Origin: Alphaproteobacteria bacterium
GTDB lineage: Bacteria; Pseudomonadota; Alphaproteobacteria; GCA-2731375
DNA length: 64,000 bases
Direction: 5' to 3'
NCBI GenBank assembly: GCA_016776605.1
Contig: JADHTB010000001.1
Coordinates: forward strand, 62,001 to 126,000
The number at the start of each line of letters is the position of its first letter. Position 1 is the stretch's first letter. A program made the position numbers and the translations under genes. Positions 51,413 to 60,445 of the stretch are shown here, one piece after another. Below the pieces are notes generated by a model. It saw nothing but the letters and a program-made list of their open reading frames with translations, was not told the origin of the DNA and searched no databases.

Positions 51413-51981
51413 CTACGAGTCCTGGATCAGGCGCAGGCGTCTGGTCGCCAGTTCGACCTGGGCATAGACATCGCTAGGCGATTTGCCGCTGGTAACGGGG
51501 ACATCGAAATATTTGCCAAGGGAGGCGTCCGGCTTGTTCAAGGCAATGTGAAAGGCTTCCACAAGGCCATCAAGGCCGTAGGCGGCATTGACGAAACCAC
51601 CCCCGGCGTCACCGCACGCCCCTGGGGGTCCTTGTAGACCTGGACCTTGCCAAGGTTCAACTGGCCGCGAATGGCCTCCAACAGGTGGTGAAATTCCCCT
51701 CCCTGCCGCAGCACATCACCGGGTTTCTTGCCGAATGCGGGCTCGACTGCCAGACCTTCGACCTGGGCCCGCAACCCAGCCCCGCCCTTCAAGGCGGCAT
51801 AATCAGGCAGCACGCTATTGATGGCCGCCCAGAGGCGATAGGGACCGTTGGGCGAAATTTTTCCCAACTTCGCATATGTCGCCTTCGCGCCCATCGCCGG
51901 CGCCGGTGTTTCCGCGGCAAGCGCGGGTACAGCAAGGGTCGTCATCAGCAGTAAAGAGCTGGCTATTTTCAGTAATTTCAT
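51413..51981 (-). pseudogene. Exported hypothetical protein gene interrupted by a frameshift
   Basis: Signal peptide MKLLKIASSLLLMTTLAVPALA; ORF ends at 51538, but a one-base shift at C5 51600-51604 gives a continuous ...VTPG/GGFVNAAYGLDGLVEAFHIALNKPDASLGKYFDVPVTSGKSPSDVYAQVELATRRLRLIQDS* ending at 51413. Confidence 0.75.
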
Positions 51982-52308
51982 GATCTTACTCGGTTTTTTT
52001 TACTAGAGTACATGCATTTTGAATGTGCTCTAACGCTTGAACAGGTAGAGCAATTGAATCAATTAATTAGCTCGCGACAGCGGCTAAAATTAGTTGCAAA
52101 TTTCTCTAAGTTTGCGGCTACCAGCATGACATACGGCGGGCGACCGACTTTATGTAGACCAAAGGCATAGTCCCAATTTGCGAATAATGGCTTAAAGTTT
52201 GAAAATCGAAAATGCAGCGATACACCAGCCCGCTCCCCGCCATCGGCGTTGGCGCATGAATTTTCTCGAACCTCTGGCCAGCACGGCAGCAATGACGCAA
52301 ACTGCAGT

Positions 52309-52350
52309 CCCGACAAGAGAGGCCCGACAAGAGAGGCCCGACAAGAGAGG
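52309..52350. repeat. Perfect 14-bp tandem repeat, 3 units
   Basis: CCCGACAAGAGAGG x3 just upstream of the TIGR03084-like gene. Confidence 0.92.
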
Positions 52351-52360
52351 ATTGATATTT

Positions 52361-53161
52361 ATGGTGATGGCGCGGCTGGCGGACGATTTACGGGCCGAGG
52401 GGAGCGAGTTTCACGCCTTGCTTGAAACTTTGTCCGAACAGAATTGGCGCCGGGCAACGCCATTCAAGGGCTGGACCGTGGATTACGTTTTGCAGCATCT
52501 GGTCTTTGGCGATTGGCTGAATACGCTTTCCCTCACCGATCCGGAGCAATTTAGCGCGGTGATGGCCCGGCGCATGGCGGCACGGGCCGAAGGCCGGAAA
52601 ACCATGGGCCTGGAAGGCACCGGTCTGCAGGTTGGTCAGGGCCCTGAATTGCTGGCCCAATGGTATGACCGCCTGGGCCGGCTGTGCGATCTGTTCGCCG
52701 GCTCCGACCCCAAGGCGCGGATGCAATGGGTGGGGCCGGATATGAGCGTCCGCTCCGCCGCCACGGCCCGGTTGATGGAGACCTGGGCCCATGGCCAGGA
52801 CGTCTATGACCTGTTGCGCCAACCCCGTGTCGCCACGGACCGCATCCGCAACATCGCCACGTTGGGGGTGAACACCTTTGGTTGGAGTTTCCAAATCCAT
52901 GGCCTGGAACCACCCGGACCGGCGCCGCATGTGGCCCTGACCGCGCCATCGGGCGCGATCTGGACCTGGAATGAAGCCAACCCGGACAACCGCATCGAAG
53001 GCCCGGCGCTGGATTTCTGTCATGTGGTCACCCAGGGCCGCAATATCGCCGACGTCAATCTAACAGTTACCGGAGAAACCGCCCGGTACTGGATGGCCAT
53101 TGCGCAATGCTTCGCCGGCGCTCCAGAAACCCCGCCCCCGCCCGGAGCGCGGAGCTGGTAG
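52361..53161 (+). CDS. TIGR03084-like / DinB-maleylpyruvate isomerase superfamily protein
   Basis: LADDLRAEGSEFHALLETLSEQNWRRATPFKGWTVDYVLQHLVFGDWLNTLSL...RLMETWAHGQDVYDLL; start likely ATG 52361 or 52367 rather than 52199. Confidence 0.83.
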   Translation: MVMARLADDLRAEGSEFHALLETLSEQNWRRATPFKGWTVDYVLQHLVFGDWLNTLSLTDPEQFSAVMARRMAARAEGRKTMGLEGTGLQVGQGPELLAQWYDRLGRLCDLFAGSDPKARMQWVGPDMSVRSAATARLMETWAHGQDVYDLLRQPRVATDRIRNIATLGVNTFGWSFQIHGLEPPGPAPHVALTAPSGAIWTWNEANPDNRIEGPALDFCHVVTQGRNIADVNLTVTGETARYWMAIAQCFAGAPETPPPPGARSW

Positions 53162-53192
53162 ACCGCGCGCAATTTTTTGAGGTAGACGCGAC

Positions 53193-54911
53193 ATGAGTGA
53201 CGACAAAAAATTATCTAACAATGCCAAAGGCTTCTCCCGTGGCCTGACGAATTACGGTGACAAGGATTTTTCCCTGTATCTGCGGCGTTCGTTCGCCAAA
53301 TCCATGGGTTATTCCAACGAAATGCTGGAGCGGCCCATTGTCGGTATCGTCAACACGGCATCGGGCTATAACAACTGCCATCGCGGCGTGCCGGAACTGG
53401 TGGAGGCGGTCAAACGCGGGGTGTTGATCCGTGGCGGTCTGCCCATTGATTTTCCCACCATATCCCTGGGCGAAGTGTTCCTGAACCCTACCTCGCTGAT
53501 GTTCCGCAATCTGATGTCAATGGATACGGAGGAGATGATCCGGGCCCAGCCCATGGATGCGGTTGTACTGGTGGGGGGCTGTGACAAAACCGTACCAGCC
53601 CAGTTGATGGGTGCGGCCTCGGCCGATCTACCCACGATCCAGCTGGTCGTCGGGCCGATGATGACAGGCCGATACGAGGGCGCGCGCCTGGGTGCCTGCA
53701 CCGATTGCCGGCGCTTTTGGGCCGATTATCGGGCGGGCCGGGTGGATACGGCGCAGATCAGCGCGATCGAGGGCAATCTGGCCACCACCATGGGCACCTG
53801 CGCGGTGATGGGCACCGCCTCGACCATGGCCTGTATCGCCGAAACCCTCGGGCTCACCCTGCCCGGCACCGCCGCCATTCCCGCCGTACATGCCGACCGT
53901 CTGCGCGCGGCCGAGGCGACCGGCGCCCAGGCGCTGGAAACCGCGCGGCTTGGCCTGACGCCTTCGCGCCTGATAACGGAAAAATCAGTGGAAAACGCCC
54001 TGCGCGTGCTGCTCGCCCTGGGCGGTTCCACCAACGGCATTCTGCATCTGACGGCCATTGCCGGGCGGCGCGGCATCGCGATCCCGTTACAGCGCCTGAA
54101 CGAGTTGAGCGACAGCACGCCGGTGCTGATCAATCTAAAGCCCACGGGCGATGGCTATATGGAGGATTTCCATAGCGCCGGCGGCATGGGCGCCTTGTTG
54201 CGGGAACTGTCGCCTCTACTGCACCTGGACTGTTTGACCGTGACCGGCGCGACCCTGGGTGAACGGCTGGCCGCCGCGCCGGGCTATGTGGACAGGGCGA
54301 TAATCCGGGGCCGGGAGGAACCATTCGAGGCCGTGGGCGGTCTGGTCGCGCTGTTCGGTAATCTGGCCCCCGGCGGCGCCATTCTGAAACGCTCCGCCGC
54401 CGATGCCAGTCTGTTCGAAACCACGGGCCGGGCGGTGGTCTTCACCTCGCTAGAGGATCTGGCGGATCGCATTGACGCAGAGGATCTGGATGTAAAGGCG
54501 GACGATATTTTGGTGCTGCAAAACGCCGGCCCGAAAAGCCCATCCGGCATGCCCGAAGCGGGCTATATCCCTATTCCAAAAAAACTGGCCCAGGCCGGGG
54601 TCAAGGACATGATCCGTATCTCCGATTGCCGTATGAGCGGCACCGCCTTTGGCACCATTGTTTTGCATGTCACGCCGGAGGCCGCCACGGGCGGGGCCAT
54701 TGGCTTGGTGCAAAATGGCGATGAAATCAGATTAAGCATATCAAATAAGTCATTGGAATTGCTTGTTGACGATACTGAACTGGAGCGGCGACGCCTGAGC
54801 ACCCCTGCCCGGCCCGCAAGGCCCAGCCGTGGCTATGCCAAGCTTTACGCCGATCATGTCACACAGGCGGATCAAGGCGCGGATTTCGATTTTCTGATGG
54901 CGTCGGAATAG
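53193..54911 (+). CDS. IlvD/Edd family dehydratase
   Basis: GIVNTASGYNNCHRGVPELVEAVKRGVLIRGGLPIDFPTISLGE, GGCDKTVPAQLMGAAS, GTCAVMGTASTMACIAETLG. Confidence 0.93.
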   Translation: MSDDKKLSNNAKGFSRGLTNYGDKDFSLYLRRSFAKSMGYSNEMLERPIVGIVNTASGYNNCHRGVPELVEAVKRGVLIRGGLPIDFPTISLGEVFLNPTSLMFRNLMSMDTEEMIRAQPMDAVVLVGGCDKTVPAQLMGAASADLPTIQLVVGPMMTGRYEGARLGACTDCRRFWADYRAGRVDTAQISAIEGNLATTMGTCAVMGTASTMACIAETLGLTLPGTAAIPAVHADRLRAAEATGAQALETARLGLTPSRLITEKSVENALRVLLALGGSTNGILHLTAIAGRRGIAIPLQRLNELSDSTPVLINLKPTGDGYMEDFHSAGGMGALLRELSPLLHLDCLTVTGATLGERLAAAPGYVDRAIIRGREEPFEAVGGLVALFGNLAPGGAILKRSAADASLFETTGRAVVFTSLEDLADRIDAEDLDVKADDILVLQNAGPKSPSGMPEAGYIPIPKKLAQAGVKDMIRISDCRMSGTAFGTIVLHVTPEAATGGAIGLVQNGDEIRLSISNKSLELLVDDTELERRRLSTPARPARPSRGYAKLYADHVTQADQGADFDFLMASE

Positions 54912-56055
54912 CGCTGGACCAGACCTGCCAGGCAAACAAGGCGATAACCAGCGGCGCCACGGGCATCAGGTACAGGTTCAGGCTCAACCCCCACAGGGGC
55001 AACATCCAGAGCAGGCCGCAAGCAACGCTCCGCGGCCAGGTCGCCAACCATGTGGGCTGGGCCGCCAGCAGCAACAGGCCGGCCCCGGTCAGGAGCACCA
55101 GATCGTAGGCCATGGCATAGGGCGTAGCCAGAAAAGTGACGGCGAGGGTAAAGACCATGGCCAACAGGGGCGGCCCCCGCCGGCCAACGCGATAGACCCC
55201 GAAGGCGCATAGCAAGGTAATAGCCAGTTGCAGCGCATAGAGTAGGGGAACCGGCAGGCCCAGGATTTTGCCCGCCATGAACGGGGTGACCGTCAACAGC
55301 ATGAAAAAGCCGATCGCGGTTTCCAGAAACATCTGTTGGACGGGCAAGGTAAGTTCGAAATATTGCCGCCAGACCGCAATGCCATCCAGGGCGATGCTTA
55401 TAGCAATCAGCGTCAACGCGGTCACTGCGGCCACCGCCATGGCGGACCACTGCCGTTGCGCCAGCAACAGGACCGGCAGCAACAGACCCAATTGCGGCTT
55501 TATGGTCGCCAGCCCCAGCAGCAGGCCCGCCAACAACGGTCGCTGGTCAGCCTGGGAAAGACCGCCAATCAACAGCCCGGCGAGGAGGAAACCATACTGA
55601 CCGAAGAATAAATTCACCGCCGCCGCCGGCAGCAATAGCCCCGCCAGCAGCCACCAGCCCCGCAACCCGGCCAAACACAGACCGCCCAGATAAATGCCCA
55701 GAGTGGCAATCGTCCACAGGCCGAAGGCGGGCAGATAAGGTAATCCGGCAAACAGCCTGGCCGGCATCAGCATAGTCGGCGGATAGGACCAGACGTAGTG
55801 ATATGGGGGCATTTCTGTCTTGAATAACTCTGTGAGAAACACCGAATAACTTTTTGAATTAAAAATAATATCTAAATTCAATGCCTGAGCATAAGCTTGC
55901 CCGACCGCATACAAATTGATGAAGTCCTTACCGGTCGGAAAAGCCAGTATAAAAAGCAGAGGATCAGACAGGTCCCAGTCATGGAGCCAGAAGGCAAAGA
56001 TGCCACCATAGAGCAACGCGCCCGCGATCGAGGTGATTATGAATAGCTTCCGCAT
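54859..56055 (-). CDS. DUF2029/glycosyltransferase 87-like membrane protein
   Basis: ~398 aa polytopic; FYSFPTGKDFINLYAVGQAYAQAL-like region, YHYVWSYPPTMLMPARLFAGLPYLPAF, LAGLLLGLATIKPQLGLLLPVLLL. Confidence 0.82.
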   Translation of the reverse strand: MRKLFIITSIAGALLYGGIFAFWLHDWDLSDPLLFILAFPTGKDFINLYAVGQAYAQALNLDIIFNSKSYSVFLTELFKTEMPPYHYVWSYPPTMLMPARLFAGLPYLPAFGLWTIATLGIYLGGLCLAGLRGWWLLAGLLLPAAAVNLFFGQYGFLLAGLLIGGLSQADQRPLLAGLLLGLATIKPQLGLLLPVLLLAQRQWSAMAVAAVTALTLIAISIALDGIAVWRQYFELTLPVQQMFLETAIGFFMLLTVTPFMAGKILGLPVPLLYALQLAITLLCAFGVYRVGRRGPPLLAMVFTLAVTFLATPYAMAYDLVLLTGAGLLLLAAQPTWLATWPRSVACGLLWMLPLWGLSLNLYLMPVAPLVIALFAWQVWSSAIPTPSENRNPRLDPPV

Positions 56056-56153
56056 TGCGCTGTCCCTGCCGCCCCGCGCCCTGACTTATTTGCTATCATA
56101 GTCTATAGAATCGACCACCAGGAGTATGAGCAAAAATTCCATGCGGCCAAATC

Positions 56154-57314
56154 ATGGACAACAATAGGCCGAGCCATTGGCGCGGCACGTTTTCGGCCCT
56201 CTGCGCCTTGCTGGTCGGGATCGGTCTGGCCCGCTTTGCCTATACACCTTTGATGCCCGCCCTGGTCACGGAAGGCTGGTTTTCGGCCTCTCAGGCGGCG
56301 TATCTGGGCGCGGCCAATTTGGCGGGTTATCTGGCCGGCGCGCTCCTGGCGCGAAACCTGGCGGCGCGCACCTCCACCCGGTTCGCCCTGCGCGCGGGCA
56401 TGCTGTTGGCCTGCGCGGCGCTTTTTGCCTGCGCCTCGCCCTTGTCATTCGCCTGGTTTTTCAGCTGGCGCTTTGCCGCCGGGCTTTCAGGTGGCGTCTT
56501 GATGGTTCTGGCGGCCCCCACCGTGCTGCCGTTCGTGCCGGCCCATCGGCTGGGTCTGGCCGGCGGCGTCATTTTCACCGGCGTTGCCCTGGGGATCGCC
56601 ATATCCGGCACCCTGGTCCCTGTGACCCTGGAACTGGGCCTGATGGAAACCTGGGTTTGCCTGGGCGCCCTGGCGGCGCTGTTGACAGCCCTGTCATGGC
56701 GCGGTTGGCCGGATGCCGCCAGCGGCAATAAAACCGCCAAAATTTCCCTGCCCGCCACTAGCCTGGCCCTGAAATCACTGTATCTGGAATATGGCCTGAA
56801 CGCCTTTGGCCTGGTGCCGCATATGGTGTTTTTGGTGGTCTTCATCGCCCAGGGCCTGGAACAGGGCCTGACCGTTGGGGCGCACTATTGGGTATTGTTC
56901 GGCCTGGGGGCGGTGATCGGGCCGGTCACGGTGGGCTATCTGGCTGATCGGATTGGTTTTTTACGGGCCCTGCGCCTGGGCTATGGGCTACAGGCGATCT
57001 TTGTCGGGGTGCTGATTTTCACCGATCAGACAATGGTTCTGGTGCTGTCCAGTCTGATCATGGGCGCCTTCGTGCCGGCCAGCACGACCCTGGTTCTGGG
57101 CCGGTTGCGGGAATTGCTGGCCCATGATCCAGCCGGCCAAACCAGCGGCTGGCGGCTGGCCACCATAGCCTTTGCCGTAGGCCAGGCGGCGGGCGCCTAT
57201 GGCCTGTCCTATCTGTTTGACCTTGGCGGCAATTACACCCTGCTGTTCGGCATTGGCGGCGCCGTGCTGCTGCTGGCCCTGGGCCTTAACCTACTGGCCG
57301 GGCGGCGGACCTAG
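56154..57314 (+). CDS. YbfB/YjiJ family MFS transporter
   Basis: LLVGIGLARFAYTPLMPALVTEGWFSASQAAYLGAANLAGYLAGALLAR. Confidence 0.9.
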   Translation: MDNNRPSHWRGTFSALCALLVGIGLARFAYTPLMPALVTEGWFSASQAAYLGAANLAGYLAGALLARNLAARTSTRFALRAGMLLACAALFACASPLSFAWFFSWRFAAGLSGGVLMVLAAPTVLPFVPAHRLGLAGGVIFTGVALGIAISGTLVPVTLELGLMETWVCLGALAALLTALSWRGWPDAASGNKTAKISLPATSLALKSLYLEYGLNAFGLVPHMVFLVVFIAQGLEQGLTVGAHYWVLFGLGAVIGPVTVGYLADRIGFLRALRLGYGLQAIFVGVLIFTDQTMVLVLSSLIMGAFVPASTTLVLGRLRELLAHDPAGQTSGWRLATIAFAVGQAAGAYGLSYLFDLGGNYTLLFGIGGAVLLLALGLNLLAGRRT

Positions 57315-57414
57315 AGCGTTTTCATTCTGAAAATGCTCAGATCTTTAGAATTAGTGCAATTTTTCCAATCACTTAGAATCGCTTCGCGATTCTCATTAAT
57401 TCGGAATTGCCCTA
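57311..57414. repeat. Double-hairpin interspersed repeat, copy 5 (orientation A)
   Basis: CTAGAGCGTTTTCATTCTGAAAATGCTCAGATCTTTAGAATTAGTGCAATTTTTCCAATCACTTAGAATCGCTTCGCGATTCTCATTAATTCGGAATTGCCCTA. Confidence 0.95.
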
Positions 57415-58347
57415 ATCAGGATTTTCCGGAACCACGCTGCGGGCCACTGAATCGTCCAGAGCCTCGAATTCGTGATAGCGGATGGTATCATACAGTTCCG
57501 CCCTGGTTTGCATCTGGTCCAGCTTGCCCTGGGCGCTGCCCGTCTCAGCCAGCTCCGTATACAAATCCGCCACGGCGCGCGCGGCGACCCGCAACGAGGA
57601 TGCGGGCCAAATGACGATCTTGCAACCCAACGCCTCCAACTGCGCCGCCGTTCGTTGCGGGGTGCGGCCGAATTCGGTCATGTTGGCCAGCACCGGCGCC
57701 TTGACGGCGGCGCTGAAGCGGTGGAAATCATCATCGGAAATCAACGCATCGGGGAAGATGATATCGGCGCCCGCGGCCACGTACAGATTGGCCCGGCGGA
57801 TCGCCTCATCCAAACTCTCGGCGGCGGCATCCGTGCGCGCCACGACCAGCAGATGCCGCCGGGCCGCGACGGCAGCCGCGATCTTGCGGGCCGCATCCTC
57901 GGCCGTGGCCAATTGCTTGTCGTTCAGATGGCCGCACTTTTTGGGCAGTACCTGATCCTCGATCTGCACGGCGGCGGCGCCCGCATCCTCCAACTCGCGG
58001 ACCAGACGCATGACGTTCAGGGCTTCGCCATAGCCCGTATCGCCATCCACGATCAGCGGCAGATCCGTGGCCCTGGACAAGGTCCTGGTGGCGCCACACA
58101 GCTCTTCCATGGTCATCACGCCCAGATCAGGCAGCCCCATGCCTGCCGTCAGCGCGGCGCCCGAAACATACAGGCACTCGAACCCGGCCTTTTTCGCCAA
58201 CAGCCCTGACAGCCCATCGTGCGCGCCGGGCACACCAAGGATACCGGGCCGTTCCAACAACGCCGCCAGCCTTTGCCCCGCCGGCCTTGCATCGGCCCCG
58301 CCTGTAAACCAGATCGGATTTTGCGCGGATTGATCACCGTTTACCAT
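57412..58347 (-). CDS. Isocitrate lyase/phosphoenolpyruvate mutase family protein
   Basis: GVPGAHDGLSGLLAKKAGFECLYVSGAALTAGMGLPDLGVMTMEEL, DLPLIVDGDTGYGEALNVMR, AAVQIEDQVLPKKCGHLN. Confidence 0.93.
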   Translation of the reverse strand: MVNGDQSAQNPIWFTGGADARPAGQRLAALLERPGILGVPGAHDGLSGLLAKKAGFECLYVSGAALTAGMGLPDLGVMTMEELCGATRTLSRATDLPLIVDGDTGYGEALNVMRLVRELEDAGAAAVQIEDQVLPKKCGHLNDKQLATAEDAARKIAAAVAARRHLLVVARTDAAAESLDEAIRRANLYVAAGADIIFPDALISDDDFHRFSAAVKAPVLANMTEFGRTPQRTAAQLEALGCKIVIWPASSLRVAARAVADLYTELAETGSAQGKLDQMQTRAELYDTIRYHEFEALDDSVARSVVPENPD

Positions 58348-58365
58348 TACGCACTCCCTTGGATT

Positions 58366-59073
58366 CTATCTCTGTTTCGATTCGTTCAGAATACAGCGAA
58401 AGATCGCGGAAAGCGGCTTTCGCGTTTGTGGATCGGTTGGTTCCTGGAAATCCGCCACGATGAATCCGGCCGCGTCGATCACTCTGAACCATGACCCCAG
58501 GGTTCTGTAAAACCAAGGCATCGCCGCCCAATCGCCGGTTTCGAAAGTGGCGAAAGTTTCATTTCGCCAGCCGTCTGAATATTCGTTCTCTCCGCAACCG
58601 GTCCATGGATGCAGGGTTTGGATCAACAAGGAACCATTCGCCGCCAGCGACTGACCCACCGCAGCGAGAATTGGCGAGAGATCTTCGCCCAAAAGAGAGA
58701 AATTGCAGATCGCCACATCAAAGAGGCCACCAAGTTGGTCCGGTTGGGCGATCAAAGCCTCGTATGTCAGCACCGTATAGCTGCCGCTTGCGTGTGCCGC
58801 TAAGGCGTCGGCGACAAGCTGGGCGCTGCCGTCGATGCCCACGACATCGCAACCAAAGTCGTTGACCAGACGGCGGACGAGCCAGCCTTCCCCGCAGCCG
58901 ATGTCTACAACCCGCCGTGGCTTCAAACCCCCGACGGCATCAACGATCGCCTGATCGGTCCCCGCGGCTCTGCTGGGAATGCCGCCCCCCCGTACCACGA
59001 CCGTCCACGGTTTGGCATTCGCATCCCAACTGCATTTTAGATCCTGGTTCCGGTCCTGTTCAGTCTTTGCCAT
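58366..59073 (-). CDS. Class I SAM-dependent methyltransferase
   Basis: RRVVDIGCGEGWLVRRLVNDFGCDVVGIDGSAQLV, DVAICNFSLLGEDLSPIL. Confidence 0.9.
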   Translation of the reverse strand: MAKTEQDRNQDLKCSWDANAKPWTVVVRGGGIPSRAAGTDQAIVDAVGGLKPRRVVDIGCGEGWLVRRLVNDFGCDVVGIDGSAQLVADALAAHASGSYTVLTYEALIAQPDQLGGLFDVAICNFSLLGEDLSPILAAVGQSLAANGSLLIQTLHPWTGCGENEYSDGWRNETFATFETGDWAAMPWFYRTLGSWFRVIDAAGFIVADFQEPTDPQTRKPLSAIFRCILNESKQR

Positions 59074-59123
59074 ATCTCAATATACGTTTTTTCAGCCTCA
59101 CCAGGTCATTCGCCGTATTCGTT

Positions 59124-60293
59124 TCAAGCCGACCGTTGCAGGAATTGTAATAATAGCGCGCTGACCGCAGCTGCCTGCTCTTGCTGCACCCAATGCCCGG
59201 CACCATCCAGCAGATGCACATCCAACATATTGGTGCAGGCAACGTCTTGCATGGCCTCCAGGGCGCCGGGCACCTGGCGAACGCCCCAATCCGAGACGCC
59301 GGCGATAAAGCATGCGGGCACATCGATGGTGCAGCCGGAGAATATTTCCAGTTCGGCGTTATAGCGGTCCACGCCACGGCAACGGTACCATTGCAAGCCA
59401 CCCTGGAAGCCGGTGCGGGCGAATTCTCCGGCATAGACCGCCAATTCCGCCTCGGTCAGCCATTGGCAGGCGGCAATTTCCCCCGCCGTTGGCATTTCAT
59501 CCGCCACGGTCTCGGCCATGCTCTGGCTCTGGTTCATAATGTAATAGGTGGGCATTCTGGCCAGTTCATCCGCGGTCCATGCGGCCAGTGGGAAAGGCTT
59601 GTTCCAAGCCCAATCGGCGCTTTTATGATGATAGTAGGCGCGCAAAAACGCGTGCAGGCCCTGTGCGCTGTGGCGCATGTCGCCATTCGCCCTGCGGCTC
59701 GAATAATACCGATGATAATGCTTGCGCGGCTGCGGCAACGCCGCCAATGCCGCGTGAATATCAGGCACCGCCATGGCATCGCCTTCGGGGCGGTTGGCGG
59801 TATTGAATGGCAGCGCCGGCGGCCCGCCAAAGGGTGCGCTCATCAACGCCACGGCGCGGAATACCTGGGGCCGGATCAATGCACAATAGGCCGCCAGGGG
59901 CGAGCCGAAATCATGCCCGATCACGGCGGCGACCGAGCGATAACCAAGGGCGGCGACCAAACCCAGGGTATCCCGGACCAGGTTCAACATTCGGAACGAG
60001 CCCAGATCGCCATCATAATTATCGTCCCAGCCGGTGGTGCGGCCATAGCCCCGCTGGTCCGGCGCGACGACATGAAAGCCAGCGGCGGCCAGGGGCAGCA
60101 TGATTTTTCGCCAGCTATAGGCCAGTTCGGGAAAGCCATGCAGCAGCAGGACGCAGGGGCGCCCGGCAGCTTCATAGCCAGCCTCCAACACATGCATGTT
60201 CAGGCCGTTCACCCCGGCCACGAAACGGGAACGGATGCCCTCGGGCAGAATAGCGACGTCGTAGGTGGCGGGCTCGGGCATCAATAACTCCAA
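59124..60293 (-). CDS. Alpha/beta hydrolase (epoxide hydrolase-like)
   Basis: PCVLLLHGFPELAYSWRKIMLPLAAAGFHVVAPDQRGYGRTTGWD, VIGHDFGSPLAAYCALIRP, LDGAGHWVQQEQ. Confidence 0.92.
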   Translation of the reverse strand: MELLMPEPATYDVAILPEGIRSRFVAGVNGLNMHVLEAGYEAAGRPCVLLLHGFPELAYSWRKIMLPLAAAGFHVVAPDQRGYGRTTGWDDNYDGDLGSFRMLNLVRDTLGLVAALGYRSVAAVIGHDFGSPLAAYCALIRPQVFRAVALMSAPFGGPPALPFNTANRPEGDAMAVPDIHAALAALPQPRKHYHRYYSSRRANGDMRHSAQGLHAFLRAYYHHKSADWAWNKPFPLAAWTADELARMPTYYIMNQSQSMAETVADEMPTAGEIAACQWLTEAELAVYAGEFARTGFQGGLQWYRCRGVDRYNAELEIFSGCTIDVPACFIAGVSDWGVRQVPGALEAMQDVACTNMLDVHLLDGAGHWVQQEQAAAVSALLLQFLQRSA

Positions 60294-60445
60294 CGTCGAT
60301 GGGACAGCATGGATCGCCGAATAATAGCTATTTGCCGCGTCAGGTCAGCCTTATCTTGCCCCCCACTTGAGTTATCCGCGCGGGGGCCCTAAATTGTCGC
60401 GAGATATTCCTCCAGCATCCCCCACTAAATATGGCGTAGCAAACG

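Noticed and set aside
50831-51637. 268-aa + strand ORF antisense to the hydantoinase A gene
   Set aside because: Lies opposite a clear hydantoinase A gene and the frameshifted exported-protein gene; composition is typical of high-GC antisense frames.
59181-60287. 368-aa ORF antisense to the epoxide hydrolase-like gene
   Set aside because: Shadow ORF; no domain signature and no separate ribosome-binding evidence.
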